A stretch of DNA of 64,000 nt from assembly GCF_001293465.1 (NCBI RefSeq), contig NZ_JSYZ01000015.1, positions 124,001-188,000 on the forward strand. Direction: 5' to 3'. The DNA is from Pseudomonas asplenii (GTDB taxonomy: Bacteria; Pseudomonadota; Gammaproteobacteria; Pseudomonadales; Pseudomonadaceae). A program made the position numbers and the translations under genes. Numbering within the stretch: the stretch's first letter is position 1; each line of letters starts with the position of its first letter. The notes under the pieces were generated by a model. The model had not been told where the DNA came from. It did not search any database and saw nothing but the letters and a program-made list of their open reading frames with translations. Of the stretch, positions 35,231 to 44,003 are shown piece after piece.

Positions 35231-36157
35231 CTACTGCTTCTCGAAACGGTAGAACAGGTTCGGCTCGCTGACCACGTACACGACCCCTTCCTCGTCAATG
35301 GTCACGCCCTCGGCACGCGGAATGGTGTGTTTCAAACCGTTGAAACCACCGAGCAGGGTCATGAAACTGACCTGGTTGCCCTTCTCATCCAACTCCAGCA
35401 CCAGATGCGACTCCGCCGACAACACCAGCGTATGCTGGGTGCGCGGGTCGATCGCCAACGCTGAAAGATTGCGCACATCCAGCTGGTCGCCAGCCAATCT
35501 GCGCTTCTCGCCCAGAAACCGGGTACCGTCGCTTTGCAGGCCGAACAGCGCCGGTGGGCGCTCTTCGCCGAGCAGGATCTGCTGGTTGCGGGCATCCCAG
35601 ACCACCGCCTCGAACGCCTTGTTCTGATCCTTCGAGGGACCGAGGTCGTACTGCGGAAAGTCCTTGATATTCAGCTCACGGGTATTCGCATCCACAGTGA
35701 CGATGGTCAGGAGATGCATGCGCTCATCGACGATCGCCATCCTGTCGCCTTCCAGCACCGTGACGGCCTCGGGATTGTTCCAGCCGACCAGGGGAATCTT
35801 GCGCAACACGTCGCCCTGCAGGGTCAGCTCGGCGAGGAACGGATTCTTGCCCATCACCGCGAACAGGGTTTTGGTCCGCGGGCTGTAGCTGACGTCAGAG
35901 GCCTCGTCCTTCTCCATGCCCGCCAGGGGCTTGGCGTCGATCACCGCCCGGTAGCCGGGCAGCCAGACGCTCTGCTGGCGCTCGGCAGGGGTTTCGAAAC
36001 GCTCCTTGAGCCACAGCAGGCCGCGATCGTCCCAGTGCATGAACCTGGACAACCCTACCCCGATCACCAGCGCCGCCAGCAGCAGCCAGTAATACCAGCG
36101 TCGGGCGAAACGGGAGCGAACAGCGGTAGACGGAGAGGAAAAGGTTTGACCACTCAT
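35231..36157 (-). CDS. SdiA-regulated (YjiK-like) protein, copy 2
   Basis: A 308-residue paralogue of the protein at 34212. It has the same layout: N-terminal anchor (WYYWLLLAALVIGVGLSRF), then KDEASDVSYSPRTKTLFAVMGKNPFLAELTLQGDVLRKIPLVGWNNPEAVTVLEGDRMAIVDER-type repeats (shown in pieces: NNPEAVTVLEGDRM, NKAFEAVVWDARNQ, AEGVTIDEEGVVYVVSEPNLFY). The two copies are about half identical by eye in the conserved blocks. It is the upstream gene of the pair, 107 nt before copy 1. Confidence 0.83.
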   Translation of the reverse strand: MSGQTFSSPSTAVRSRFARRWYYWLLLAALVIGVGLSRFMHWDDRGLLWLKERFETPAERQQSVWLPGYRAVIDAKPLAGMEKDEASDVSYSPRTKTLFAVMGKNPFLAELTLQGDVLRKIPLVGWNNPEAVTVLEGDRMAIVDERMHLLTIVTVDANTRELNIKDFPQYDLGPSKDQNKAFEAVVWDARNQQILLGEERPPALFGLQSDGTRFLGEKRRLAGDQLDVRNLSALAIDPRTQHTLVLSAESHLVLELDEKGNQVSFMTLLGGFNGLKHTIPRAEGVTIDEEGVVYVVSEPNLFYRFEKQ

Positions 36158-36345
36158 GCGAAGGCACTTTCCTGATCTTTATGGCATTCAGACAAACACT
36201 CTAGGCAAGGCCCAGCGCCAGATCGGGAAATTATCCAGACGGAATGTGAAAAAAACGGCAAAAGCCGGGAAGTCACGCAGATGGAAACAGGGGGGAAGAT
36301 GCCCTCTTCGCAGCAACCTGACGCGAAGAGGGCTACGGCCAGGTC

Positions 36346-37011
36346 TCAGCGAACGCAGCTTTCGAACCGGCTGACGCCCGGCAATTCCAGCACCAGTTCG
36401 TCACCGACGTTCAGCGGTCCCACGCCTACCGGCGTACCGGTCAGAATCACGTCGCCGGCCTGCAGCGAGAAACACGCGGCCATGTGCTGGATCATCGGCA
36501 CGATGGGGTTGAGCATGTCGCTGCTGATCCCGTCCTGGCGGACCTCGCCATTGATGGTCAGGCGAATGCCGATACGGGTCAGGTCGGGGAAAGTGCTGCC
36601 GACCACGAATGGAGCGAGCACCGCCGCGCCGTCGAACGACTTGGCGATTTCCCAGGGCAGGCCCTTGGCTTTGAGTTCCGCCTGCTTGTCGCGCAGGGTC
36701 AGGTCCAGCGCCGGGGCGAAGCCGGAAATCGCATCGAGCACCTCTTCCCGGCTCGGCTTGGTCGACAACGGCTTGCCGATCAATACGGCGATTTCCGCTT
36801 CGTAATGCACCGAACCCCGGTCGACCGGAATCTTGAAACCGTTCTCGATCGACACCACGCAACTGCCCGGCTTGATGAACAGCAAAGGTTCGGTAGGCAC
36901 CGGGTTATCCAGTTCCTTGGCGTGTTCGGCGTAGTTGCGGCCGATGCAGACCACCTTGCCCAGCGGGAAGTGAATGGGGGTACCGTCGACATACTGGTGC
37001 TGATAGCTCAT
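36346..37011 (-). CDS. Fumarylacetoacetate hydrolase family protein (YcgM-like)
   Basis: A 221-residue FAH-fold protein. Metal ligands are visible in HYEAEIAVLIGKPL (two acids), LDLTLRDKQAE and the late block DVILTGTPVGVGPLNVGD; the opening GKVVCIGRNYAEHAKEL is typical of acylpyruvate hydrolases/oxaloacetate decarboxylases of the YcgM/FAHD1 type. The natural substrate is unresolved. It lies 39 nt downstream of the D-2-hydroxyglutarate dehydrogenase gene on the same strand. Confidence 0.87.
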   Translation of the reverse strand: MSYQHQYVDGTPIHFPLGKVVCIGRNYAEHAKELDNPVPTEPLLFIKPGSCVVSIENGFKIPVDRGSVHYEAEIAVLIGKPLSTKPSREEVLDAISGFAPALDLTLRDKQAELKAKGLPWEIAKSFDGAAVLAPFVVGSTFPDLTRIGIRLTINGEVRQDGISSDMLNPIVPMIQHMAACFSLQAGDVILTGTPVGVGPLNVGDELVLELPGVSRFESCVR

Positions 37012-37050
37012 TGAGCGTCTCCTGGTCTGCTTGTCATCGTGACGCGGGGT

Positions 37051-38445
37051 TCAAACCGCGAAGATCTTGCCCGGGTTCATGATCCCGTTCGGGTCGAACA
37101 CCGCCTTGATCGCCTTCATGTATTCGATTTCGGCCGGGGAGCGGCTGTAGGCGAGATAGTCACGCTTGGTCATGCCCACGCCGTGTTCGGCGGAAATCGA
37201 GCCGTTGTACTTCTCGACGATCTCGAACACCCACTTGTTGACCGTGGCGCACTTGGCGAAGAACTCGTCCTTGCTCAGGCTGTCCGGCTTGAGGATGTTC
37301 AGGTGCAGGTTGCCATCGCCGATGTGGCCGTACCAGACGACTTCGAAATCCGGGTAGTGTTCACGGACGATCGTGTCGATTTCCTGGAGGAACGCCGGAA
37401 CTTTCGACACCGTGACCGAAATGTCGTTCTTGTACGGCGTCCAGTGGGAAATGGTCTCGGAGATGTATTCGCGCAGTTTCCACAGGTTCTGCAACTGGGT
37501 TTCGCTCTGGCTCATCACACCATCGAGCACCCAGCCCTGCCCGACGCAATGCTCGAAGGTCTCCAGGGCGAGGTTGGCCACCTCCTCGGTGGTCGCCTCG
37601 AACTCCAGCAGCGCGTAGAACGGACACTCGGTTTCGAACGGCGCCGGCACGTCGCCACGGCCGAGGATCCTGGCCAACGCCTTGTCGGAGAAGAATTCGA
37701 AGGCGGTCAGGTCCAGTTTGCCCTGGAACGCGTGCAATACCGGCATGATCGAGTCGAAATCGGGCGTGCCGAGCACCATGCAGGTCAGGTTCTTCGGCGC
37801 ACGGTCCAGGCGCATGGTGGCCTCGACCACGAAGCCCAGGGTGCCCTCGGCACCGATGAACAGTTGGCGCAGATCATAGCCGGTGGCGTTCTTGATCAGA
37901 TCCTTGTTCAGCTCCAGCAGGTCGCCCTTGCCGGTGACGACCTTCAGGCCGGCTACCCAGTTGCGGGTCATGCCGTAGCGAATCACCTTGATTCCGCCAG
38001 CATTGGTGCCGATATTGCCGCCAATCTGGCTGGAACCCGCCGAGGCGAAATCCACCGGGTAGTACAACCCATGTTCCTCGGCGCGGTTCTGCAACTGCTC
38101 GGTGACCACCCCCGGCTCGCACACGGCGGTGCGGTCGGTGAGGTTGATGTCGAGAATCCGGTTCATGTAGTCGAACGACACCACCACCTCGCCATTGGCC
38201 GCGACGGCGGCGGCGGACAGGCCGGTACGGCCACCGGATGGCACCAGTGCGACCTGGTGGCGGTTGGCCCAGCGCACGATGGCCTGGACCTGCTCGATGG
38301 TCCTGGGAAACACGACAGCGCTGGGCGCAGGGGCGAAATGTTTGGTCCAGTCCTTCCCGTAGGCATTCAGGGAGTCGGCGTCGGTCAGGACCTTGCCGGG
38401 TTCAACCAGGGTTTTCAGTTCATCAATCAGGACGGCATCGGTCAT
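37051..38445 (-). CDS. D-2-hydroxyglutarate dehydrogenase (FAD-linked)
   Basis: A 464-residue FAD_binding_4 oxidase. Seen: the PCMH FAD loop PSGGRTGLSAAAVAANG, SAGSSQIGGNIGTNAGGIKVIRYG, NATGYDLRQLFIGAEGTLG, and the C-terminal metal/substrate block YGHIGDGNLHLNI plus AEHGVGMTKRDYL. Known: PGDH makes D-2-hydroxyglutarate as a side reaction, and this dehydrogenase recycles it; the two genes face each other across 202 bp here. Electrons go to an electron-transfer flavoprotein in the characterised enzyme. The start at ATG 38445 is preferred to the longer frame. Confidence 0.92.
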   Translation of the reverse strand: MTDAVLIDELKTLVEPGKVLTDADSLNAYGKDWTKHFAPAPSAVVFPRTIEQVQAIVRWANRHQVALVPSGGRTGLSAAAVAANGEVVVSFDYMNRILDINLTDRTAVCEPGVVTEQLQNRAEEHGLYYPVDFASAGSSQIGGNIGTNAGGIKVIRYGMTRNWVAGLKVVTGKGDLLELNKDLIKNATGYDLRQLFIGAEGTLGFVVEATMRLDRAPKNLTCMVLGTPDFDSIMPVLHAFQGKLDLTAFEFFSDKALARILGRGDVPAPFETECPFYALLEFEATTEEVANLALETFEHCVGQGWVLDGVMSQSETQLQNLWKLREYISETISHWTPYKNDISVTVSKVPAFLQEIDTIVREHYPDFEVVWYGHIGDGNLHLNILKPDSLSKDEFFAKCATVNKWVFEIVEKYNGSISAEHGVGMTKRDYLAYSRSPAEIEYMKAIKAVFDPNGIMNPGKIFAV

Positions 38446-38647
38446 CGACAGAACTCTCAAACATTTCATGGTCACCCTGAGAACGCTTCACGTCGCAGAA
38501 TGAGTGTTTGCGGGTCGCATATGCTAGCATACGCCCCCCGCAGAAGCGTGCTATGAGGCCGACCTGCGGAGCCGGCGAATACGCCGTGAGGTCAGCTCCA
38601 GCTGTCCATTTTCCTGCCATTTTTCTCCGGGACACAGGTTTACGCAG

Positions 38648-39877
38648 ATGAGCAAGACTTCTCTCGATAAGAGCAAGATCAAGTTCCTTCTTCTCGAAGG
38701 CGTCCACCAATCCGCAGTCGACGTCCTCAAGGCCGCCGGGTACGTCAACATCGAGTACCACACCAAATCCCTGCCGGACGCCGAACTGAAGGAAAAGATC
38801 GCCGATGCCCACTTCATCGGCATCCGCTCGCGCACCCAACTGACTGAGGAAATCTTCGATCACGCGAAGAAACTCGTCGCCGTGGGCTGCTTCTGTATCG
38901 GTACCAACCAGGTCGACCTCGACGCGGCTCGCGAGCGCGGCATCGCCGTATTCAACGCCCCGTACTCCAACACCCGCTCCGTTGCCGAGCTGGTGCTGGC
39001 CGAAGCGATCCTGCTGCTGCGCGGCATTCCCGAGAAGAACGCTTCCTGCCACCGGGGTGGCTGGATCAAGAGCGCGGCCAACTCCTTCGAGATCCGCGGC
39101 AAGAAACTGGGGATCATCGGCTACGGCTCGATCGGTACGCAGTTGTCGGTCCTGGCCGAAGGCCTGGGCATGCAGGTGTTCTTCTACGACACCCTGACCA
39201 AGCTGCCACTGGGCAATGCGACCCAGGTGTCCAGCCTGCACGAACTGCTGGGCATGTCCGACATCGTCACCCTGCACGTTCCGGAAACCGCCGAGACCCA
39301 GTGGATGATCGGCGAGAAGGAAATCCGTGCGATCAAGAAGGGCGGCATCCTGATCAACGCCGCCCGCGGTACCGTGGTCGAGCTGGACGCCCTGGCGGAC
39401 GCGATCAAGGACCAGCACCTGATCGGCGCGGCCATCGACGTGTTCCCGGTGGAGCCACGCTCCAACGACGACATCTTCGAAAGCCCGCTGCGTGGCCTGG
39501 ACAACGTGATCCTGACCCCGCACATCGGTGGTTCCACCGCCGAAGCCCAGGCCAACATCGGCCTGGAAGTGGCGGAGAAGCTGGTCAAGTACAGCGACAA
39601 CGGTACCTCGGTGTCGTCGGTCAACTTCCCGGAAGTGGCCCTGCCGGCTCACCCGGGCAAACACCGCCTGCTGCACATCCACCAGAACATTCCGGGCGTG
39701 ATGAGCGAGATCAACAAGGTCTTCGCCGAAAACGGCATCAACATTTCCGGTCAGTTCCTGCAGACCAACGAGAAGGTCGGCTACGTGGTGATCGACGTCG
39801 ACGCCGAGTACTCGGACCTGGCTCAAGAGAAGCTGCAGCACGTCAACGGCACCATCCGTTCCCGCGTACTGTTCTAA
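38648..39877 (+). CDS. serA: D-3-phosphoglycerate dehydrogenase
   Basis: A 409-residue enzyme, first step of serine synthesis, NAD-dependent. Seen: substrate-domain start KIKFLLLEGVHQSAVDVLKAAG, CFCIGTNQVDLDAARERGI, nucleotide motif GYGSIGTQLSVLAEGLGM, catalytic region PHIGGSTAEAQANIG, and a C-terminal ACT domain (IPGVMSEINKVFAENGINISGQ) that binds serine for feedback inhibition. Length equals the E. coli-type short form. It ends 17 nt before a strong bidirectional terminator. Confidence 0.97.
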   Translation: MSKTSLDKSKIKFLLLEGVHQSAVDVLKAAGYVNIEYHTKSLPDAELKEKIADAHFIGIRSRTQLTEEIFDHAKKLVAVGCFCIGTNQVDLDAARERGIAVFNAPYSNTRSVAELVLAEAILLLRGIPEKNASCHRGGWIKSAANSFEIRGKKLGIIGYGSIGTQLSVLAEGLGMQVFFYDTLTKLPLGNATQVSSLHELLGMSDIVTLHVPETAETQWMIGEKEIRAIKKGGILINAARGTVVELDALADAIKDQHLIGAAIDVFPVEPRSNDDIFESPLRGLDNVILTPHIGGSTAEAQANIGLEVAEKLVKYSDNGTSVSSVNFPEVALPAHPGKHRLLHIHQNIPGVMSEINKVFAENGINISGQFLQTNEKVGYVVIDVDAEYSDLAQEKLQHVNGTIRSRVLF

Positions 39878-39894
39878 GCTCCCGGCGCTGAACG

Positions 39895-39926
39895 AAAAAG
39901 GGAGGCCTTCGCAGGCCTCCCTTTTT
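39895..39926. terminator. Bidirectional rho-independent terminator (serA / DUF4399)
   Basis: A-tract, GGGAGGCCT hairpin arms around TCGC (AGGCCTCCC on the other side) and a T-tract on both strands. It ends the convergent serA and DUF4399 transcripts. Confidence 0.95.
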
Positions 39927-39941
39927 CATTTGCGCGACCGC

Positions 39942-40382
39942 TTACTTCACATTGACGGTGATGACCTTCGAGGCCACCGTCGGCTCGAACTGCATGTGGA
40001 TCTTGTCGCCCGCTACCAGTTGCAGGGTGTGCTTGCCCGGGGCCAGGGTCAGCTGGGTTTCGGTCTGGGCCTTGCCGTAGTGGATCACCTGCTCGGTCGC
40101 CGGAATCGGCAGGCTCGGGTCAGGCAGCTCCTTCTGGTCGACCAGCAGGTGATGGTGGCCGGAGTTCGGGGTGGCATCACCGGCCGGCTTGAGCTCCAGG
40201 CCCTTCATGCCAAACTTGACGGTGAAGGTCTTGTCGACCGTGGCGCCGTCCTTCGGCGAGACGATCTCCACCTCGGCGCCCTTGGGCGCTGGCGTGCGCG
40301 GAATGCCATCCGCGGCGACGGCGAGGAAGCTGGAACCCAGCAAGGCAGTGGCTAAAGCTACACGAGACACTAAGGTTTTCAT
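39942..40382 (-). CDS. DUF4399 periplasmic protein
   Basis: A 146-residue exported protein. Signal peptide MKTLVSRVALATALLGSSFL ending AVAA-DGIPRT; the mature part holds the family blocks VEIVSPKDGATVDKTFTVKFGMKGLELKPAG and SGHHHLLVDQKELP, with a His cluster suggesting metal binding. Function is unknown. The start ATG 40382 gives the signal peptide directly. Confidence 0.88.
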   Translation of the reverse strand: MKTLVSRVALATALLGSSFLAVAADGIPRTPAPKGAEVEIVSPKDGATVDKTFTVKFGMKGLELKPAGDATPNSGHHHLLVDQKELPDPSLPIPATEQVIHYGKAQTETQLTLAPGKHTLQLVAGDKIHMQFEPTVASKVITVNVK

Positions 40383-40521
40383 TAACTTCTCCGTTTTTTC
40401 CACAAAATGTGGCGGGTGATGACAACTTCACGACAAATCGTTGTCCAAACTTGCCCACAAACATAAAGCAAAGCGGGTGGCGGTTGCGCATCGCCCGCTC
40501 GATTTCATCTTAGGAGTGACC

Positions 40522-41295
40522 ATGCGTTTGCTGCCTGGCCTGTTGCTGTTACTGCCCCTCGCAAGCCCCTTCGCCCAGGCCGAACTGATCGACGACGTCA
40601 ATGACCGGGGCGAACTGCGCATTGCCCTGGAGGGCGACATGCGCCCCTTCGGCTTCAAGGATGACGGGCACCTGACCGGCTTCGAAGTCGAACTGGGCGA
40701 GCTGCTGGCCCGGGAACTCGAGGTCAATCCGTCCTTCATCACCACCGACTCCGCCGATCTGCTGCAGGGCGTGGAAAGCGGCAAGTACGACATTGCCATC
40801 AATCACATAGCACTGACCCCGGAACTCAAGGAACGTTTCGACTTCAGCGAACCCTACAGCTACACCAGCGCCCAGTTGATCGTGCGCAAGGAAGAGCAAC
40901 GACCGCTCAGCACTCTGGAAGCGCTCAGAGGGGGTGCTTTGGGTGTAGCTCAAGGTAGCCAGTTCGTCGACCAGGCGCGTACGGTCGAAGGCGTCGACCT
41001 GCGCAGTTATCCGAATGCCCAGCAGCCGCTCAAGGATGTGGCCGACAAGCAGATCGACGCCGCCATCAGCGATCGTCTGCTGATCCCCTTCGCCATTCGT
41101 GACAGCCATCTGCCGGTCAAGGAAGGCGCGCCCGTGGGGCCGACCGTGACCCTGACCATCCCGTTCCAGAAGGGCAACCCGGCGTTTCAGGCGAGCCTGA
41201 ACCTGGCCCTGCAGCGGATCAAAGCCGACGGAAGGCTGATGGCGTTGTCGGAGAAATGGTTCGGCATGGATGCGAGCGAGCCGCCCAAGCCTTGA
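40522..41295 (+). CDS. Transporter substrate-binding protein (family 3, amino-acid type)
   Basis: A 257-residue periplasmic solute-binding protein. Signal peptide MRLLPGLLLLLPLASPFAQA; then GELRIALEGDMRPFGFKDDGHLTGFEVELGELLARELEV, typical of polar amino-acid binding proteins, and the hinge GVAQGSQFVDQARTVEGVDLRSYPNAQQPLKDVADKQIDA region. No permease or ATPase gene is adjacent, so it is an orphan binding protein, possibly serving a distant transporter. TAGGAG lies 5-10 nt before ATG 40522. Confidence 0.88.
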   Translation: MRLLPGLLLLLPLASPFAQAELIDDVNDRGELRIALEGDMRPFGFKDDGHLTGFEVELGELLARELEVNPSFITTDSADLLQGVESGKYDIAINHIALTPELKERFDFSEPYSYTSAQLIVRKEEQRPLSTLEALRGGALGVAQGSQFVDQARTVEGVDLRSYPNAQQPLKDVADKQIDAAISDRLLIPFAIRDSHLPVKEGAPVGPTVTLTIPFQKGNPAFQASLNLALQRIKADGRLMALSEKWFGMDASEPPKP

Positions 41296-41304
41296 GGGCC
41301 AGGC

Positions 41305-41799
41305 TCAGCAGGCGCCCAGCAGCGCCAGGGCGGCAGCGGCTTCGGGAAGTTCCAGTTCGCTGAACACCTGGACGCCGGCCTGCCTGAGCAAGGCCGCAGT
41401 CACGCCCTCGCCGGCGACCTTCACGCCACTGAAGGTGCCGTCGTAGGTCTGCAGATTGCCGCAGGACGGGCTGTTGGCCTTGAGCACGGCAATCCGTATG
41501 GCGTGGCGCCGCACCAGTTCAAGCGCCTGTCGGGCCCCGTCGATGAACGCCTGGCTGACATCCGCGCCGTCATGGGTCACGACCCGGACAATCCCCTCCA
41601 GCACTTGCCCACCCTGGCCGCCGGGAATCTCCGCCGCTGCCCGTGGGGTCGGCAGGCCGCCGGCCACTTCCGGGCACAGCGCCACCACCCGGCCTTCGTC
41701 CTGCCAGGCGGCCAGTTGCGCGTAGGGGCCGCTGGCACCGCCGTCATAACGCACCCGATGCCCGAGCAGGCAGCGACTGACCAGGATCTTCTGCGGCAT
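41305..41799 (-). CDS. DUF523 domain protein
   Basis: A 164-residue protein starting PQKILVSRCLLGHRVRYDGG with conserved cysteines (RCLLG, ALCPEVAGGLPTPR, ANSPSCG), matching the DUF523 family, in which clustered cysteines may bind a metal or Fe-S centre. Function is unknown. The start overlaps the stop of the upstream oxygenase by one base (TGATG), so translation is coupled. Confidence 0.87.
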   Translation of the reverse strand: MPQKILVSRCLLGHRVRYDGGASGPYAQLAAWQDEGRVVALCPEVAGGLPTPRAAAEIPGGQGGQVLEGIVRVVTHDGADVSQAFIDGARQALELVRRHAIRIAVLKANSPSCGNLQTYDGTFSGVKVAGEGVTAALLRQAGVQVFSELELPEAAAALALLGAC

Positions 41800-42431
41800 C
41801 AGAACGGCTCGTCGCCGCGTCGGCGGAACCAGCCGGTCAGCGACAGGCGCTCGCGGGTCGCCGGCAGCACTTCGTGGGGGACATCGCCGGAGAGGAACAC
41901 GATCAGGCAACCAGCGGTCGGCAGTACGTCACGCTCCACCTCATCGGCCAGGTACATGCGCAACTGGCCGCCCTCTTGCGGCTGCCACTCGTCGTTCAGG
42001 TAGAGCACCGCCGACACCGAACGCCGGTCATCGTCACGAAAACGGTCCAGGTGCCGGCGGTAGAAGGCACCGGCCGGGTACAACGCGAAATGGCACTCGA
42101 AATCCTCGAGCCCGAGGTACAAGCCACGGTTCAGCGCCTCGCGCAGGCTGTTCATCAGTTCCAGGTAGCGGTCGCAGGACTCGGCCTGGCCCGGTTCGAG
42201 CCACTGGATGTGGTCGCCACGGATGCCCTCGCGCACCTGCTGCGCCGCACCCCGCCCCACACCCGCCGGCGCCAGTTCCCCGTCTGCCGCACGTTTACGG
42301 CACTCGGTAGCCAGCTCGCGAGTCAGATCGGCAGGCAGGAACAGTTCCTGTTGCGACCAGCCGCGCTCGGCCAGGTCGTCGACAATGGATAACAGCAACG
42401 GATGATCAGAAGGTATTTGCATGGCGCGCAT
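41799..42431 (-). CDS. 2-oxoglutarate/Fe(II) oxygenase family protein
   Basis: A 210-residue prolyl-4-hydroxylase-like oxygenase. The iron facial triad is visible as HLDRF (His and Asp near residue 123-125) and DVPHEVLPATRERLSLTGWFR (His near 183), with Arg for 2-oxoglutarate. Preceding block FECHFALYPAGAFYRRHLDRFRDDDRRSVSAVLYLNDEW is typical of the family. Substrate unknown, probably a protein or small molecule. An alternative ATG at 42422 gives 207 residues; neither has a strong ribosome site. Confidence 0.85.
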   Translation of the reverse strand: MRAMQIPSDHPLLLSIVDDLAERGWSQQELFLPADLTRELATECRKRAADGELAPAGVGRGAAQQVREGIRGDHIQWLEPGQAESCDRYLELMNSLREALNRGLYLGLEDFECHFALYPAGAFYRRHLDRFRDDDRRSVSAVLYLNDEWQPQEGGQLRMYLADEVERDVLPTAGCLIVFLSGDVPHEVLPATRERLSLTGWFRRRGDEPF

Positions 42432-42539
42432 AGTATCCGTACGTCCAGGAATCCGACAGAGCCGCCGGACATGACAATACGAATTCTCGACAAGTCCGGC
42501 GCTCGCCGGGAGAATAGTCGGCTGTAGACAGGAGTCCCT

Positions 42540-43298
42540 ATGCGCCGTTTGCTTTTTTCGCTATTGATGTTCTGCACCATGCCCGCCTGGGCAGACAGCC
42601 ACGACCAGTTGTACAAGGTCGCCGGTTGGCCAGAACAGCGCGCGCATTTCAGCGATGCCCTGGGCGCCGCCCAGCAGAAATACCGCAACAGCCTGCCACC
42701 GGCGGTCTACCAGGCCCTGGTCAATAACAGCAACCAGCGCTTCGCCCCCCAGGCCATGGACCAGCGGGCCGAAGCCCAATTGCGCCAAAACCTGGCCAAC
42801 CCGGCCCCGGCGCTGAAGTTCTTCCAGTCGCCGCTGGGGCGCAAGATCGTCGCCGCCGAACTGCTCGCCACCCGCCGCGACCAACTGGCGAAGAACGCCC
42901 AGGGCCTGCCGCATATCGAAGCCAGCGCGACGCGCCGACTGCTGATCAACCACCTGGCCAACGCCCTGCCGGCCCGCGAAGCCGGTGCCGAGGTCAGCCT
43001 GGCCATCGCCGGTGTCGCCGCCGACAGCCTCAGTTCGATGATCCCCGGTCTGCTCGGTGCCGGTACCGCCCAGGGCCTGCTCAACGGCCAACGCGAGCGC
43101 CTGATGCAGCAGATCGGCAACGACCTGGAAAACACCCTGCTCTACGTCTATCGCGACCTGTCCGATCCGGAACTGGAAGAGTTCTCGAACTTTGCCGAGT
43201 CGCCCGAGGGCCGGACCTACTACAAGGCCGCCCTGGCAGCGATCCGCGCCAGCCTGGCGGTGGGGCAGGATCTGGCGCCGGCACAGCCAGGGAACTGA
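42540..43298 (+). CDS. DUF2059 domain exported protein
   Basis: A 252-residue secreted protein with signal peptide MRRLLFSLLMFCTMPAWA. Two DUF2059-like helical segments are visible, notably the C-terminal YVYRDLSDPELEEFSNFAESPEGRTYYKAALAAI, which is the family signature. Function is unknown. It is divergent from the 2OG-oxygenase gene. Confidence 0.85.
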   Translation: MRRLLFSLLMFCTMPAWADSHDQLYKVAGWPEQRAHFSDALGAAQQKYRNSLPPAVYQALVNNSNQRFAPQAMDQRAEAQLRQNLANPAPALKFFQSPLGRKIVAAELLATRRDQLAKNAQGLPHIEASATRRLLINHLANALPAREAGAEVSLAIAGVAADSLSSMIPGLLGAGTAQGLLNGQRERLMQQIGNDLENTLLYVYRDLSDPELEEFSNFAESPEGRTYYKAALAAIRASLAVGQDLAPAQPGN

Positions 43299-43400
43299 AG
43301 ATCGACCCCAGTGACCTGTACGAAAATCGACCACCGGGCGTAACCTGAAAGCCCTGGCGCCATCCATGCAGTAGGTTCGCCTCCCTTCAGGAGACTACTC

Positions 43401-43895
43401 ATGTACAGGATCAACCTCGCTACCGCCGCCGATATCGAAGGCATCACCCAACTGCTCCAGGCCAATTCACCTTCCCGGGGTGGATCACTGACCGGAGAGT
43501 TTCCGCTCGAAAAAGTCAGGCAAATGGCCCTCGGCAACGCTCCGGTAGTGGTCGCCTGCCGCGACGACCAGGTCGTTGGCGTACTGTTCAGCGCGGCAAA
43601 AGACACCCAACCGGCACCACCCTCGATCCAGGCCATGCTGGCGACCTGGCCCGGCAGCCCCGACGCCTACGTCTATGGCCCGGCCTGCATCGCCGCCACG
43701 GAACGCGGCCAGGGCCTGCTGGCGCAGCTCTATGCGCAACTCCAACGCCATTACCGGGGGCGCGAGGCGATTCTCTTCATTCGGCGGGACAACGAAGCCT
43801 CACGACGCGCCCATGCGCGCCTGGGCATGCACGAAGTCGCCGGCTTCACGCTGGACGGTGATGAGTACGCAGTGCTCAGCGACAGCTCACGCTGA
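43401..43895 (+). CDS. GNAT family N-acetyltransferase
   Basis: A 164-residue acetyltransferase. Acetyl-CoA loop region is YGPACIAATERGQGLLAQLYAQL (the R/Q-x-x-G-x-G/A pattern as RGQGLL), followed by the hydrophobic strand AILFIRRDNEASRRAHARLGMHEVAGF. The substrate cannot be told. TTCAGGAG is about 12 nt before the ATG at 43401. Confidence 0.85.
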   Translation: MYRINLATAADIEGITQLLQANSPSRGGSLTGEFPLEKVRQMALGNAPVVVACRDDQVVGVLFSAAKDTQPAPPSIQAMLATWPGSPDAYVYGPACIAATERGQGLLAQLYAQLQRHYRGREAILFIRRDNEASRRAHARLGMHEVAGFTLDGDEYAVLSDSSR

Positions 43896-43956
43896 CACTC
43901 CCAAAGCACGCCAGATGCTCCAAGCCCATTCTTTGCATTCGGCAACCGGAAACGAA

Positions 43957-43980
43957 CAACGCGCCGGAGATGGCGCGTTG
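43957..43980. terminator. Hairpin terminator between GNAT and YfaP genes
   Basis: Perfect 9-bp stem CAACGCGCC-GGAGAT-GGCGCGTTG in the convergent interval. On the minus strand it is followed by TTCGTTT, so it may chiefly end the YfaP-like transcript. Confidence 0.65.
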
Positions 43981-44003
43981 TCGAGACTGGACCGGCTGAA
44001 GAC

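Noticed and set aside
40441..40521. Earlier in-frame start for the amino-acid binding protein
   Set aside because: The ATG at 40522 has a proper ribosome site and gives a clean signal peptide.
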